Below, in pieces: positions 55,115-63,936 of a DNA stretch of 64,000 bases. A program made the position numbers and the translations under genes. Under the pieces are notes generated by a model, which was not told where the DNA came from, made no database searches, and saw only the letters and a list, made by a program, of their open reading frames with translations. Each line of letters opens with the position of its first letter. The first letter of the stretch is position 1. This DNA is from Anaerolinea sp. (GTDB taxonomy: Bacteria; Chloroflexota; Anaerolineae; Anaerolineales; Anaerolineaceae). The stretch is taken from assembly GCA_020725865.1 (NCBI GenBank), contig DYEC01000013.1:102914-166913 (forward strand), written 5' to 3'.

Positions 55115-55157
55115 AAAAAGAGCCATCCCCGCCTCAAAAAGACACGGCGGGGATGGT
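55115..55157 (-). terminator. terminator after acr3 arm
   Basis: CCATCCCCGCC (55123-55133) and GGCGGGGATGG (55146-55156) form a perfect 11-bp stem. On the minus strand a five-T run follows shortly. It lies 12 bp past the acr3 stop, between the two convergent arsenic arms. Confidence 0.8.
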
Positions 55158-55168
55158 AGCCTTAGTCA

Positions 55169-56263
55169 TCAATTGCTTGCAACTGCCTCTGTGGCAACGG
55201 CTTTTTTCTCAAACAACTTTTTACGCAGAGCAAAAGCAACATTGACTAACCCAATCATAACAGGCACTTCAACCAATGGGCCGATTACTGCAGCAAAGGC
55301 TTGTCCGGATTTCAAGCCAAAAACAGCAACTGCCACAGCAATAGCCAGTTCAAAATTGTTACTAGCGGCAGTGAAGGATAGTGTAGCAGTTTGAGCATAA
55401 TTTGCACCCACTGCATGACTCATATAAAAGCTGATCAGGAACATGATGACAAAATAGAACAACAACGGTATCGCGACACGAACAACATCCATAGGGATTG
55501 TTACAATGAGGTTGCCCTTCAGGCTAAACATGACCAGGATGGTGAAAAGGAGAGCAATAAGTGTGATCGGGCTAATTTTGGGAACAAACTTACTGTAATA
55601 CCACTGCTTTCCTTTCATTCTGACCAAAATTAGACGGGTGAAAAAGCCAGCTAAGAATGGGATGCCAAGGTAAATGAATACCGTCTTGGCAAGCTCTGCG
55701 ATACTCACTTCCACCTCACTCCCCTTCGGCAAACCAAACCAGGTAGGTAGGACTGTGATAAATACATAAGCATACACGCTGTAAAATAGCACTTGAAAGA
55801 TACTGTTGAAAGCTACCAGCCCTGCAGCATATTCCGTATCCCCTTTCGCTAATTCATTCCAAACGATTACCATAGCAATACAGCGTGCCAAACCAATTAA
55901 TATCAACCCTTCCATATAAGCAGGATACTGGCGTAAAAAGACGATTGCCAAAGCAAACATTAGAATCGGTCCAATCACCCAGTTCTGTATAAGAGAAAGT
56001 CCAAGGACACGCCAATTACGGAACACATCCCCCAGTTCATCATAATGCACTTTAGCCAGCGGGGGATACATCATCAAGATCAAACCAATCGCAATTGGAA
56101 TATTCGTCGTACCAGATTGGAACTGGCTGATGAAGCCCTCAACACCCGGCACAAAATATCCTAAGCCGACACCCACCGCCATTGCCAGAAAAATCCACAG
56201 GGTTAAGAAACGGTCAAGGAAAGATAAGCGTTTGGTTACGGTTACAGACTTTTGTACTGTCAT
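55169..56263 (-). CDS. acr3: ACR3 family arsenite efflux permease
   Basis: The 364-residue protein has about ten membrane spans and the ACR3 landmarks: [12 protein letters not shown] in the first part, [19 protein letters not shown] with the essential Cys, and [20 protein letters not shown]. It expels arsenite using the membrane potential. AGGAG precedes the ATG at 56263; the longer frame is not needed. It lies 34 nt after the radical SAM gene and is the last gene in its arm. Confidence 0.94.
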   Translation of the reverse strand: MTVQKSVTVTKRLSFLDRFLTLWIFLAMAVGVGLGYFVPGVEGFISQFQSGTTNIPIAIGLILMMYPPLAKVHYDELGDVFRNWRVLGLSLIQNWVIGPILMFALAIVFLRQYPAYMEGLILIGLARCIAMVIVWNELAKGDTEYAAGLVAFNSIFQVLFYSVYAYVFITVLPTWFGLPKGSEVEVSIAELAKTVFIYLGIPFLAGFFTRLILVRMKGKQWYYSKFVPKISPITLIALLFTILVMFSLKGNLIVTIPMDVVRVAIPLLFYFVIMFLISFYMSHAVGANYAQTATLSFTAASNNFELAIAVAVAVFGLKSGQAFAAVIGPLVEVPVMIGLVNVAFALRKKLFEKKAVATEAVASN

Positions 56264-56297
56264 TTTGTCACTCCTTGTTGAGAAAAGATTTAAGAAC

Positions 56298-57596
56298 TTA
56301 AGGACACTGAATAAATCCCTGTGCCCATAAACATCCACCACAAGTTGGTGCAATATTGCCAAAACAATCTTCTAGATTCTGATCCGCGTGCTCGCAGCTA
56401 TTGCAATAACAACAGGGAGAGAAGTCAAAACTTCTTAATCGCCTTCGCAATGCTACAAAAGCAGGATCGTTCCATATGTTTAGAAGCTCACTCTCCGAAA
56501 TATCGCCAATGAAGTAAGCTTGGGAATTCCGTTGGCGCTCACCCAAGTAACTGACATGGGAATGAAGCAGCGATAAACATGGACTGACCTTACCGTCCCA
56601 ACGAATTGCAAGGCTCCCCCTTTCCACAAACGGACAGCGGTTTACCCGCCGGGTGACACCACTGCCATAAAAATCAATCAAGTATTCACCCCTTAAAACA
56701 CTTTCCAAAGCATCGGCTGTTTGGGGAGTGGTATCCATACGGGGCAAATGGATCACCACACCACGTTCAGGTGACTGTGCATAAAAGGAATACAATGAGC
56801 GCGCATACAGAATTTCATCTTGCATTTGATGTGTATATGGCAATACATTACTAACTGAAAAACGATCAGCTCCCGCATGGAGACCCAATTGGATGACCGC
56901 TGGTAAATCCTGAATATTGCGCTTCATAGCAACAAAAGCAATGCCCAATTTGGGCTTCGTCCACGCATGACGCAAACGCAATTCCTGAAACCGCTTGAGA
57001 TTTGCCTTAATTTGATCCAATTCAGAACTCAAACGCACATCTTGGTAACTTCTTGGTGTCGCTCCGTCAATTGAAACCCACAGGACGTCTAAACCACTCT
57101 CCACAAGTTGAATGATCATCGCTTCATCAAGCAACGTGCCATTGGTGATTAACTCGATCATCGCACCCGAATCTTTTGCCTGTCGTATCCAATCCTTCAA
57201 TCTAGGATGCGCAAGTGGCTCACCAAATCCACCCAAAAAGAGCGTTGGACGGGGTGAAATCATCCGTAAGCTACTTATTACATGCTGAAAGGTTTGCTCG
57301 CTCATCCAACCAGTAGGTTCATTCCACGCATTGCGAATGCATATCGTGCAATCAAGATTACAGGCATTGGTTAATTCAACATAGATACGAGCCAAAGAAG
57401 TAACCGGCCTTGTCAGGCGAAGCTCATTTCCATCCTCATGCAATTCCACCAACGCGCCGGGCTTCCAGCCAAACCGCGCAGCCACCTCTTCTGGGACAAC
57501 TAACCGCCCCTTTTCATCTACTTGTGCAATCCACCCCGTTTGCACCCGCCGGTTTTCATCAAAATCACTACGAATTTCACGCCAATAATGCCCCAT
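56298..57596 (-). CDS. AbrB-fused radical SAM/SPASM protein in arsenic operon
   Basis: The 432-residue protein begins with a SpoVT-AbrB-like segment (about 18-60, [22 protein letters not shown]). The radical SAM cluster motif CNLDCTIC follows near residue 79, and the C-terminus has a SPASM-like Cys cluster (CCYCNSC, CGGC). The layout resembles radical SAM maturases linked to tungsten aldehyde oxidoreductases, but no such oxidoreductase is in the window. It lies between arsR2 and acr3, so it may act on an arsenic compound or a peptide. It differs from ArsS. Its start ATG comes 2 nt after the arsR2 stop. Confidence 0.82.
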   Translation of the reverse strand: MGHYWREIRSDFDENRRVQTGWIAQVDEKGRLVVPEEVAARFGWKPGALVELHEDGNELRLTRPVTSLARIYVELTNACNLDCTICIRNAWNEPTGWMSEQTFQHVISSLRMISPRPTLFLGGFGEPLAHPRLKDWIRQAKDSGAMIELITNGTLLDEAMIIQLVESGLDVLWVSIDGATPRSYQDVRLSSELDQIKANLKRFQELRLRHAWTKPKLGIAFVAMKRNIQDLPAVIQLGLHAGADRFSVSNVLPYTHQMQDEILYARSLYSFYAQSPERGVVIHLPRMDTTPQTADALESVLRGEYLIDFYGSGVTRRVNRCPFVERGSLAIRWDGKVSPCLSLLHSHVSYLGERQRNSQAYFIGDISESELLNIWNDPAFVALRRRLRSFDFSPCCYCNSCEHADQNLEDCFGNIAPTCGGCLWAQGFIQCP

Positions 57597-57598
57597 GA

Positions 57599-58006
57599 TC
57601 AACACACAATTTTTTTAACAGTATCCGGATCAACCCCGGCCGCTTCCGCACAATGAGGACAAGGACAGTGTGACACAAAAACGGGTTTCTCAAAGCGATT
57701 CAAGAAACCTTCCGCACCGCACAACAATGCTGTTTGTCTTATCACTTCCAACAAACGTGGGTCGCTCAAACGGTAAAAAATATTTCGCCCATCCCTGCGT
57801 GTCTCTACCAGACCCGCCTCGCGTAATACCATCAATTGCTGTGAGATATAAGCCTGCCGAAAACCCAATACCGCCTCCAAGTGACAAACACAGGCTTCAA
57901 ACTCGCCAATGACGAGCAGAATCATCAAGCGCCCCGGTTGGCCAAGAAGATGGAACAAATTAGCAACACGCCCTTCTAGATTTGCATCGGCTAATATATT
58001 CGTCAT
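57599..58006 (-). CDS. arsR: ArsR family arsenic-responsive repressor (copy 2)
   Basis: The 135-residue protein has the ArsR winged helix with the As(III)-binding Cys-x-Cys of the third helix (EACVCHLEAVLGF) and LRQAYISQQLMVLREAGL. A Cys-rich tail (CPCPHC and a terminal VC) may add a second metal site. I use the ATG at 58006. A perfect inverted repeat (57993-58018) spans this start codon, which fits autorepression. It is followed by the radical SAM and acr3 genes. Confidence 0.9.
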   Translation of the reverse strand: MTNILADANLEGRVANLFHLLGQPGRLMILLVIGEFEACVCHLEAVLGFRQAYISQQLMVLREAGLVETRRDGRNIFYRLSDPRLLEVIRQTALLCGAEGFLNRFEKPVFVSHCPCPHCAEAAGVDPDTVKKIVC

Positions 58007-58018
58007 AACGAATATATT
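57993..58018. promoter_or_regulatory. arsR2 operator across the start codon
   Basis: AATATATTCGT and ACGAATATATT form a perfect 11-bp inverted repeat with a 4-bp spacer. It overlaps the arsR2 start codon and the downstream edge of its -10 box. It differs from the arsR1 operator, so each repressor has its own site. Confidence 0.75.
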
Positions 58019-58044
58019 ATAAGGCATACAAAGCAATTCAACAA
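58016..58044 (-). promoter_or_regulatory. arsR2 promoter
   Basis: -35 TTGTTG (58044-58039), a 17-bp spacer and -10 TATAAT (58021-58016) on the minus strand. The -10 box ends 9 nt before the ATG, so the leader is only about 2 nt. Confidence 0.6.
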
Positions 58045-58080
58045 GCACAGCTTGCATATACTTATCGTGATAAATATCAT

Positions 58081-58108
58081 AAAAAAACCTGCTCATGGTA
58101 GAGCAGGT
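58081..58108 (-). terminator. terminator after arsC
   Basis: AACCTGCTC and GAGCAGGTT form a perfect 9-bp stem with a 6-nt loop. On the minus strand it runs into a tract of T. It lies 29 bp after the arsC stop, so arsC is a separate transcript from arsR2. Confidence 0.85.
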
Positions 58109-58137
58109 TCATGAAAATATCCCGCTTTATACCCCCA

Positions 58138-58572
58138 TTATTTTTGATCATTATTCATCTTTTCAACCCAGCTACGCACCTGAGTAGCAATCTGATCGCG
58201 CACCTCGCGGAATTTGGCAATTGTTTCTTCAGGCGTACCCGCAAACGCCGCAGGGTCTTCAAACGGCCAATGCAGCCTTTGCCCCATTCCAGGAAAAACT
58301 GGACAGCGTTCTTCCGCCTTCGAACATACCGTGATCAAATAGGAAAAGTGCATTTTCCCCAAAAACTCACCCAGAGTCTTTGCTCGGTGCGAGGACATGT
58401 CATAACCAGTTTCTTCCATCACCTGAATCGTCAGCGGATGAATAGGTTTAGGGTCCAATCCAGCACTGTACACTTCAAATCTATCACCCCCATATTGACG
58501 AAGAAAAGCCTCTGCCATTTGACTACGACAGGAATTAGCAGTACATAGAAACAAAACGCGCGGTTTATCCAT
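58138..58572 (-). CDS. arsC: arsenate reductase (thioredoxin type)
   Basis: The 144-residue protein reduces arsenate to arsenite. It belongs to the low-molecular-weight phosphatase-like ArsC family: P-loop CTANSCRSQMAEAFLR and a later C-x6-C pair (CSKAEERC), as in the thioredoxin-linked enzyme. I use the ATG at 58572 with GGAG upstream. It feeds ACR3, which exports the arsenite. It has its own promoter and terminator. Confidence 0.94.
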   Translation of the reverse strand: MDKPRVLFLCTANSCRSQMAEAFLRQYGGDRFEVYSAGLDPKPIHPLTIQVMEETGYDMSSHRAKTLGEFLGKMHFSYLITVCSKAEERCPVFPGMGQRLHWPFEDPAAFAGTPEETIAKFREVRDQIATQVRSWVEKMNNDQK

Positions 58573-58606
58573 GCAAAAACGCTCCAACAACCAATCAGTG
58601 ACCCTA

Positions 58607-58634
58607 ATTATATAGCTCCAGAGTTAATGAGCAA
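58607..58634 (-). promoter_or_regulatory. arsC promoter
   Basis: -35 TTGCTC (58634-58629), a 16-bp spacer and -10 TATAAT (58612-58607) on the minus strand give a leader of about 27 nt with GGAG before the arsC ATG. No palindrome like the two ArsR operators is seen here. Confidence 0.65.
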
Positions 58635-58688
58635 CAAACAAGAGGTTATTGTTTTGTTAACTTTCATGCTCTCGAAGAGCAATTCGGA

Positions 58689-59999
58689 CTAATTTCGAAC
58701 CAGTTTCAGAACTTTCCCGCCGCTGTGATCCAACACATACACCTCGCCTTTCTCATCCGTACCGAATGAACTGATCCTCGCATTAATTTGGAAGAGTGTA
58801 CGCGCCTGCCAAGTCCCGGAAGAATCGCGTAATAACCCCCAAACCATGCCATTACAATAGTCTCCAAAAAGATAGATCCCATTAAATTCTGGGAGCGCCG
58901 TTCCCCGGTAAACCACACCACCCGTGACAGAGCAACCATCGGCATGGGTGTATTCCCAAACAGGATTGACCAAAGTCATATTTGAAGGTGGTTGTCCCTG
59001 ATAGGGCTGGCTCCCTTCAAAATATTTCCAGCCAAAATTGGCACCACTGGGAGACCCAAAGGGCAAAAAGTCAATCTCTTCAATCCGGTTTTGTCCTACA
59101 TCACCGATAAACAGATCGCCTGTAACAGAATCAAAGGAAAACCGCCATGGATTACGCAACCCATAAGCCCATATTTCAGGCTTGCCACTACCATCGGCGA
59201 ATGGGTTATCCTTTGGAATGACGTATATATCTCCACTGACATCTATACGAAGCATCTTACCCAGCAAAGTGTCCAGCGATTGGGCGTAGTTTTCGGGATC
59301 GCCCGCACTCCCACCATCACCCATCCCAATATACAAGTAACCATCTGGGCCAAAAGCTATTCCTCCGCCATTATGGTTGGCATAAGGCTGCTTTATCGTT
59401 AGTAAGACCTGTTCACTGACAGGATCAACTTGTGAAAAACCTTGCACAAAACGGAAACGCGAAATAACAGTATCTCCCTCCAAATCTGTGTAATTCAGAT
59501 AAAAACGACGATCCTGTGAAAAATTAGGGGAGAAAGCAATTCCCAATAAACCCTGCTCATTTCCTTGCCGCGAAACTTTATCCTGAATATCCAACAACAC
59601 CGAAATAGTCTGTGTACCTGGTGTGGCTTCGATGAGCCGTCCATTCTGCTCGAGAATGTATACTCTGCCAGAACCATCCTTAACACTGGCTAAATCAAGC
59701 GGTCTATTCAATCCGGATAGTACCGTGACCCAGGTATATTGACTTACATCAGGAAACGTAGTCACCGATTGAGGCAAGACATCTACGGTTTCACTCAAAG
59801 GTTGGGTGGGGGCAGGAACTGCTGTATGTGCAGGTGTCTCAATCGGTAAAACATCCTCAATGGGCAAAGAAGTGGGTTGGTCAGTTGCAAGAAATTCCGA
59901 TGAAGATGTACAAGCTGACAGAAACATCCCAAGCAAAAGTATAAGCAAAGGCAGTGAAAAGTTACCAAGAGGATTTCTTATATTTACTTTTTTATTCAT
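58689..59999 (-). CDS. PQQ-type glucose/sorbosone dehydrogenase-like lipoprotein
   Basis: The 436-residue protein has a signal peptide ending in LSAC (lipobox) and a Thr/Pro linker, then a six-bladed propeller of the glucose/sorbosone dehydrogenase family. Motifs are NEQGLLGIAFSPNF, NHNGGGIAFGPDGYLYIGMGDGG, GLRNPWRFSFD and DVGQNRIEEID. Such enzymes oxidise sugars with bound PQQ outside the membrane. No PQQ synthesis genes are in the window, so PQQ binding is uncertain. AGGAAG precedes the ATG. Confidence 0.9.
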   Translation of the reverse strand: MNKKVNIRNPLGNFSLPLLILLLGMFLSACTSSSEFLATDQPTSLPIEDVLPIETPAHTAVPAPTQPLSETVDVLPQSVTTFPDVSQYTWVTVLSGLNRPLDLASVKDGSGRVYILEQNGRLIEATPGTQTISVLLDIQDKVSRQGNEQGLLGIAFSPNFSQDRRFYLNYTDLEGDTVISRFRFVQGFSQVDPVSEQVLLTIKQPYANHNGGGIAFGPDGYLYIGMGDGGSAGDPENYAQSLDTLLGKMLRIDVSGDIYVIPKDNPFADGSGKPEIWAYGLRNPWRFSFDSVTGDLFIGDVGQNRIEEIDFLPFGSPSGANFGWKYFEGSQPYQGQPPSNMTLVNPVWEYTHADGCSVTGGVVYRGTALPEFNGIYLFGDYCNGMVWGLLRDSSGTWQARTLFQINARISSFGTDEKGEVYVLDHSGGKVLKLVRN

Positions 60000-60211
60000 T
60001 CTGGCTTCCTATCTACCCTTGTCAATTTCATTCGATTATAGAAGTTGTCAGTATTAAGATTATTATTACCATTATTGTATATTTTACTCTAAAAACAAGC
60101 CCGAAGCCTCTGTGTGCAAAATGTTATCTGCTACATTAGCCGTGAATTCCTCCAATTTCCTCTGCGTTGCCTGCCACAAACGTTGAGGATGCTGAATATG
60201 CCTCTATGTCT

Positions 60212-61411
60212 CTACCAAAATTTCAATTGAAAAACTGGTTGCCTGCCATCCAGTAAAATAAAAGGTGCAGCGCGTTTAATCTGAACCCCTAAAACCTTCA
60301 GGTCTCCAAGAGAACGCAATCGCCCGCATCGGCGTGCAGACAGAATAGCTTTTACCGATTTCGGACCAATTCCCGGCACTCGCAACAATTCTTCGAAGGT
60401 CGCCCGGTTGATTTCCAAAGGTGCCTCAGCCAGATGAGTTTGCGCCCAAAGTAATTTTGGGTCGCTCTCTAATGGCAATGTACCATCCGGTAAAAAGATA
60501 AAATCTGAAAACGAAAATCCATAATCTCGTAAAAGAAAATCTGCCTGATACAATCGTACGCGGCGCCGCGGGTCAACTGGCGGATGATTTTCCAGAGGTG
60601 TACCCGGCACCGGAGCAAAGCCGGAAAAATACACCCGGCTTAGTCTTAACCGACGATGCAGATATTCTGAGGTGTGCAGTAAATCCAAATCACTTTCCCC
60701 TGCCGCGCCGACCACAAACTGGGTTGTGCTGGAGGGCCAGCGACCTCCCCAACCGTACCATGGCGGTTGATTACGACGAATTTCCTCTATCCACTGAAGA
60801 GGTCTCACCAATTCTTCAGCCAATTGTTTCATTGGCGCGAGCCGGGATAGATGCTGAGTGGTTGGAGCTTCAAGATTAATTGAAACGCGATCTGCAAGCT
60901 GCATTGCGCGCTCAACCTGTGCACGTTCAACACCCGGCATAAGCTTCAAGTGCAAATACCCGCGATATTCCATTTTGTTGCGCAGGATTTCGGCAACTGC
61001 CAACAACCGGTCTTGAGTTCGTGTACCGCCCCCGGCAATTCCAGAACTCAGTAAAATTCCCTGCACAGCTCCTTTTCGATACATGCAAAAAAAGGCTTGT
61101 GCCAGTTCCTCCGGATGAAAAGTTTGACGCGGCGTATCGCGGCCAGCACGCGCAAAGCAATAGTAACAATTGCGCTCACAAGCAGAAGTCAGCAGAGTCT
61201 TGAGCACAGGAATACGCTTTCCCCCCGGTAAGGTCGCCATATAGATTGGATAAACCGGGTCGCATGGATGATCTTCGCCGCCGACACTGCCTATCGGACA
61301 ACGTACCAAGGTATTCGGCTCTGCCGGCACTTCTTCCGGCATGGCAGTAATCTCAGCATCTTCAAAGGCCGCCTCCAGCCGTAAAGAACTTAATTTCTCA
61401 AAAGTATCCAT
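60212..61411 (-). CDS. radical SAM protein with C-terminal helix-hairpin-helix
   Basis: The 399-residue protein has the radical SAM motif CERNCYYC near residue 78 and a C-terminal HhH DNA-binding element (LLRVPGIGPKSVKAILSARR, about 345-365). It matches proteins annotated as putative DNA modification/repair radical SAM proteins, whose chemistry is not proven. A complete promoter ends 6 nt before the ATG, so the mRNA appears leaderless. It often pairs with a TIGR03915-type uracil-DNA glycosylase-like gene elsewhere; none is present here. Confidence 0.88.
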   Translation of the reverse strand: MDTFEKLSSLRLEAAFEDAEITAMPEEVPAEPNTLVRCPIGSVGGEDHPCDPVYPIYMATLPGGKRIPVLKTLLTSACERNCYYCFARAGRDTPRQTFHPEELAQAFFCMYRKGAVQGILLSSGIAGGGTRTQDRLLAVAEILRNKMEYRGYLHLKLMPGVERAQVERAMQLADRVSINLEAPTTQHLSRLAPMKQLAEELVRPLQWIEEIRRNQPPWYGWGGRWPSSTTQFVVGAAGESDLDLLHTSEYLHRRLRLSRVYFSGFAPVPGTPLENHPPVDPRRRVRLYQADFLLRDYGFSFSDFIFLPDGTLPLESDPKLLWAQTHLAEAPLEINRATFEELLRVPGIGPKSVKAILSARRCGRLRSLGDLKVLGVQIKRAAPFILLDGRQPVFQLKFW

Positions 61412-61417
61412 GATATT

Positions 61418-61446
61418 ATTATAGAACTAATGTTCATAATTTGCAA
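61418..61446 (-). promoter_or_regulatory. promoter for leaderless radical SAM/HhH mRNA
   Basis: -35 TTGCAA (61446-61441), a 17-bp spacer and -10 TATAAT (61423-61418) end 6 nt before the ATG at 61411. No ribosome site lies between. Confidence 0.65.
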
Positions 61447-61517
61447 TAACCCATGATAAAATTTCTCAATAAGAATCCTGGAAATATATTGCTTATGATT
61501 CTAAGAGGTTGCTGATC

Positions 61518-62618
61518 ATGTCTATCTGGCATTCCATTGAAAAACCCACTTTGTTACTTGATTGTGATACTGCCCGACGCAACATCCACCGTATGTGCGA
61601 AAAAGCCAAGACGCAGAGAATCCGTTTTCGACCACACTTCAAAACTCATCAATCTGCTGAAATTGGAGAGTGGTTTCGAAAGGAGGGTATTCGGGCAATT
61701 ACAGTATCCTCACTGGATATGGCAAAATATTTTGCCCAACACGGCTGGCAGGACATCACTGTGGCTTTTCCGGCAAACATCCGCCAGATGAACACCGTTC
61801 AGGAACTCGCTAGACAAATCCACCTTGAATTACTCATTGAGTCGCCAGAGACAGCTCGGGCACTTGGTCAATATTTGAAATCCCCAGTGGATATCTGGAT
61901 AAAAATAGACACCGGAGCCGGGCGTACCGGGATAAACTGGAGACAATTTTCTGAAGTTGCTACCTTAGTTAAAGAAACACGGTATTTTGCTCACCTCAAT
62001 CTGCGAGGGATCCTTACTCATGCAGGTCACACCTATACCCCCAACCCCGAAGAAATTGTCAAGCGGTATCATGAAGCAGTCGAACGAATGAACCGATTGC
62101 GCAGAGAGCTCAAAAGATATTGTTTGCTAGAGGTATCTGTCGGCGACACGCCAGGTTGCACACTGGCTGAAAATCTGGGAGAAGTAGATGAAATTCGGCC
62201 TGGCAACTTCGTTTTTTATGACGCGATGCAGCTTCACTATGGCGTTTGCCAACCCGAAGATATTGCAGTTGCGCTCGCCTGCCCGGTGGTTGCTAAACAC
62301 CCCGAGAGAAATGAGATCGTTATTCACGGCGGAGCAATCCACTTATCAAAAGATTACATCAATAATGGGGAACAGATAATTTACGGGCTTGTTGCACTCC
62401 CAGAGGAAAACCGCTGGGGCAGACCACTACCAGGCGCTTTTGTACGCAGTCTCTCACAGGAACACGGTATAGTTCGTTTGTCTTCAACCGATATGGAACA
62501 AATTCAAGTGGGAGATTTAATTTTCATTATCCCGGTGCATTCCTGCCTGACAGTTCATGCTATGGGTAGTTATCTCACCCTGGACGGCAAAACTATTCAC
62601 ACGATGAACAAAGAGTAA
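61518..62618 (+). CDS. D-threonine aldolase / D-serine dehydratase-like PLP enzyme
   Basis: The 366-residue fold-type III enzyme has an alanine racemase-like N-terminal barrel with the PLP Lys in RPHFKTHQS and a C-terminal metal site His-x-Cys (PVHSC near residue 344). The H-x-C pair is like the zinc site of D-serine dehydratase (DSD1), while D-threonine aldolase has His-x-Asp. The exact substrate is open. AGAGG precedes the ATG at 61518. It converges on the site-2 protease gene. Confidence 0.85.
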   Translation: MSIWHSIEKPTLLLDCDTARRNIHRMCEKAKTQRIRFRPHFKTHQSAEIGEWFRKEGIRAITVSSLDMAKYFAQHGWQDITVAFPANIRQMNTVQELARQIHLELLIESPETARALGQYLKSPVDIWIKIDTGAGRTGINWRQFSEVATLVKETRYFAHLNLRGILTHAGHTYTPNPEEIVKRYHEAVERMNRLRRELKRYCLLEVSVGDTPGCTLAENLGEVDEIRPGNFVFYDAMQLHYGVCQPEDIAVALACPVVAKHPERNEIVIHGGAIHLSKDYINNGEQIIYGLVALPEENRWGRPLPGAFVRSLSQEHGIVRLSSTDMEQIQVGDLIFIIPVHSCLTVHAMGSYLTLDGKTIHTMNKE

Positions 62619-62636
62619 CTGGAAACCGATCCAGTG

Positions 62637-63845
62637 CTACTGAACAAGAATCAATGGCACCGGTGTAAAGGTCAGCAAGAACAAGATAAGTGCCAATACA
62701 GCCAATATTTTCCGTTTGCTATCTAAAGGCGTAATCTGATCCAAGGGTTCTGCATACGTGCGTCCAAGCAGGAAAATTAAAGCCGCCCAAAGCCACCAGC
62801 CGGACCAGAAGAAACCCAATCCTACCAGCAGGGCAAGTATAAACGGGAGAATACGGCGCGCTGTTTTTCGACCAAACAGGACGTACAGCATGTGTCCGCC
62901 GTCCAGTTGTCCTGCCGGAATCAAGTTCAGGCCGGTAACCAGAATACCAGCCCAACCCGCCCAGGCAACCGGTCCCAGCAACACATCCAAACCTCCAAAT
63001 GGGAATGGCTGACCAGTGAGATAATACCGAATCCAATACGCCAAAGGTCCGCCCGTACCGTAACTTATTGGTGCCGGTAAAAGCTGCCCAAAAACCAGAA
63101 ACTTCATCAGCAAATAAAGAATGGAATTACCTTCCATAGATAGAAGCAAATCCTGCGATGGTACAGCTGGCAATGGATTGAGCGAGGATAACTTCAAACC
63201 AAGGTATAGCACTGGAATGGCCACTATCAGACCAGAAAGCGGGCCAGCCAGCCCAATATCCAGTAATACGCGGCGGTTTTTGGGCTGTTCTTTCATATTG
63301 ATAAAAGCACCCATCGTCCCAAACGGGCTAAATGGAAGTGGAATAAAGTACGGTAATGTCACGTGAACACCATGATAGCGCCCAACCAGATAGTGTCCAA
63401 ATTCATGTGCGCCCAAAATAGCGATCAGACTGACAGCAAAAGGCCAGCCACGTTGAATAAGCACCAGTGCCGCCTGTAACGGATCGCCGGGGAGTTCCTG
63501 TTCCATCCCGTATAAAGCCCCAGTCAGCAACACACTGAGCAGTGTAAGGACAAATAACACTAGATTAACCATTGCATTGCCCGGTTTTGGTTGTGGAACG
63601 CCCGGTACCAAGAATATGGCATGGCGACCTTCATCCCAGCGGAATAAGGGAGTTATTCGATAAGGACGCAAAGCCTGAACCAGCTGGTCATAAGCGGCTG
63701 CGCTATCTTCCACAAGTAACTGACCGCGATAACGTACCAGATAAGGTTGTTTTGGTGGTTCGCCAAAGGTCACATCTTCAATACGAAAAATTCGCCGCAC
63801 CACAGCTTCTAACACTTCACTTGGATAGGGAAAACCCACTTCCAT
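62637..63845 (-). CDS. site-2 protease family (M50) membrane metalloprotease
   Basis: The 402-residue protein has about eight membrane spans, the zinc motif HEFGH (GAHEFGHYLVGRYHGV, near residue 155) and the third-ligand LDGGH motif (NLIPAGQLDGGHMLY). The N-terminal 75 residues are soluble. Such proteases cleave membrane-bound anti-sigma factors or signal peptides; the substrate is unknown. TGAGGTG precedes the ATG. It lies about 90 bp downstream of tRNA-Sec on the same strand. Confidence 0.9.
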   Translation of the reverse strand: MEVGFPYPSEVLEAVVRRIFRIEDVTFGEPPKQPYLVRYRGQLLVEDSAAAYDQLVQALRPYRITPLFRWDEGRHAIFLVPGVPQPKPGNAMVNLVLFVLTLLSVLLTGALYGMEQELPGDPLQAALVLIQRGWPFAVSLIAILGAHEFGHYLVGRYHGVHVTLPYFIPLPFSPFGTMGAFINMKEQPKNRRVLLDIGLAGPLSGLIVAIPVLYLGLKLSSLNPLPAVPSQDLLLSMEGNSILYLLMKFLVFGQLLPAPISYGTGGPLAYWIRYYLTGQPFPFGGLDVLLGPVAWAGWAGILVTGLNLIPAGQLDGGHMLYVLFGRKTARRILPFILALLVGLGFFWSGWWLWAALIFLLGRTYAEPLDQITPLDSKRKILAVLALILFLLTFTPVPLILVQ

Positions 63846-63936
63846 GAGAACACCTCAACATGATTTTTTCTTGCATTGTCCAAACACAAATAAATAATTC
63901 TTTGTCTATAACAAAACAAGCTGCCATAAATTTAGG

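Noticed and set aside
56298..57596. ArsS (arsenosugar radical SAM enzyme)
   Set aside because: The protein is longer than ArsS and has AbrB and SPASM-like parts that ArsS lacks; no strong resemblance was seen beyond the radical SAM core.
60000..60211. Small gene between the sugar dehydrogenase and radical SAM genes
   Set aside because: A short plus-strand frame exists but it is AT-rich, has no ribosome site and no recognisable motif.
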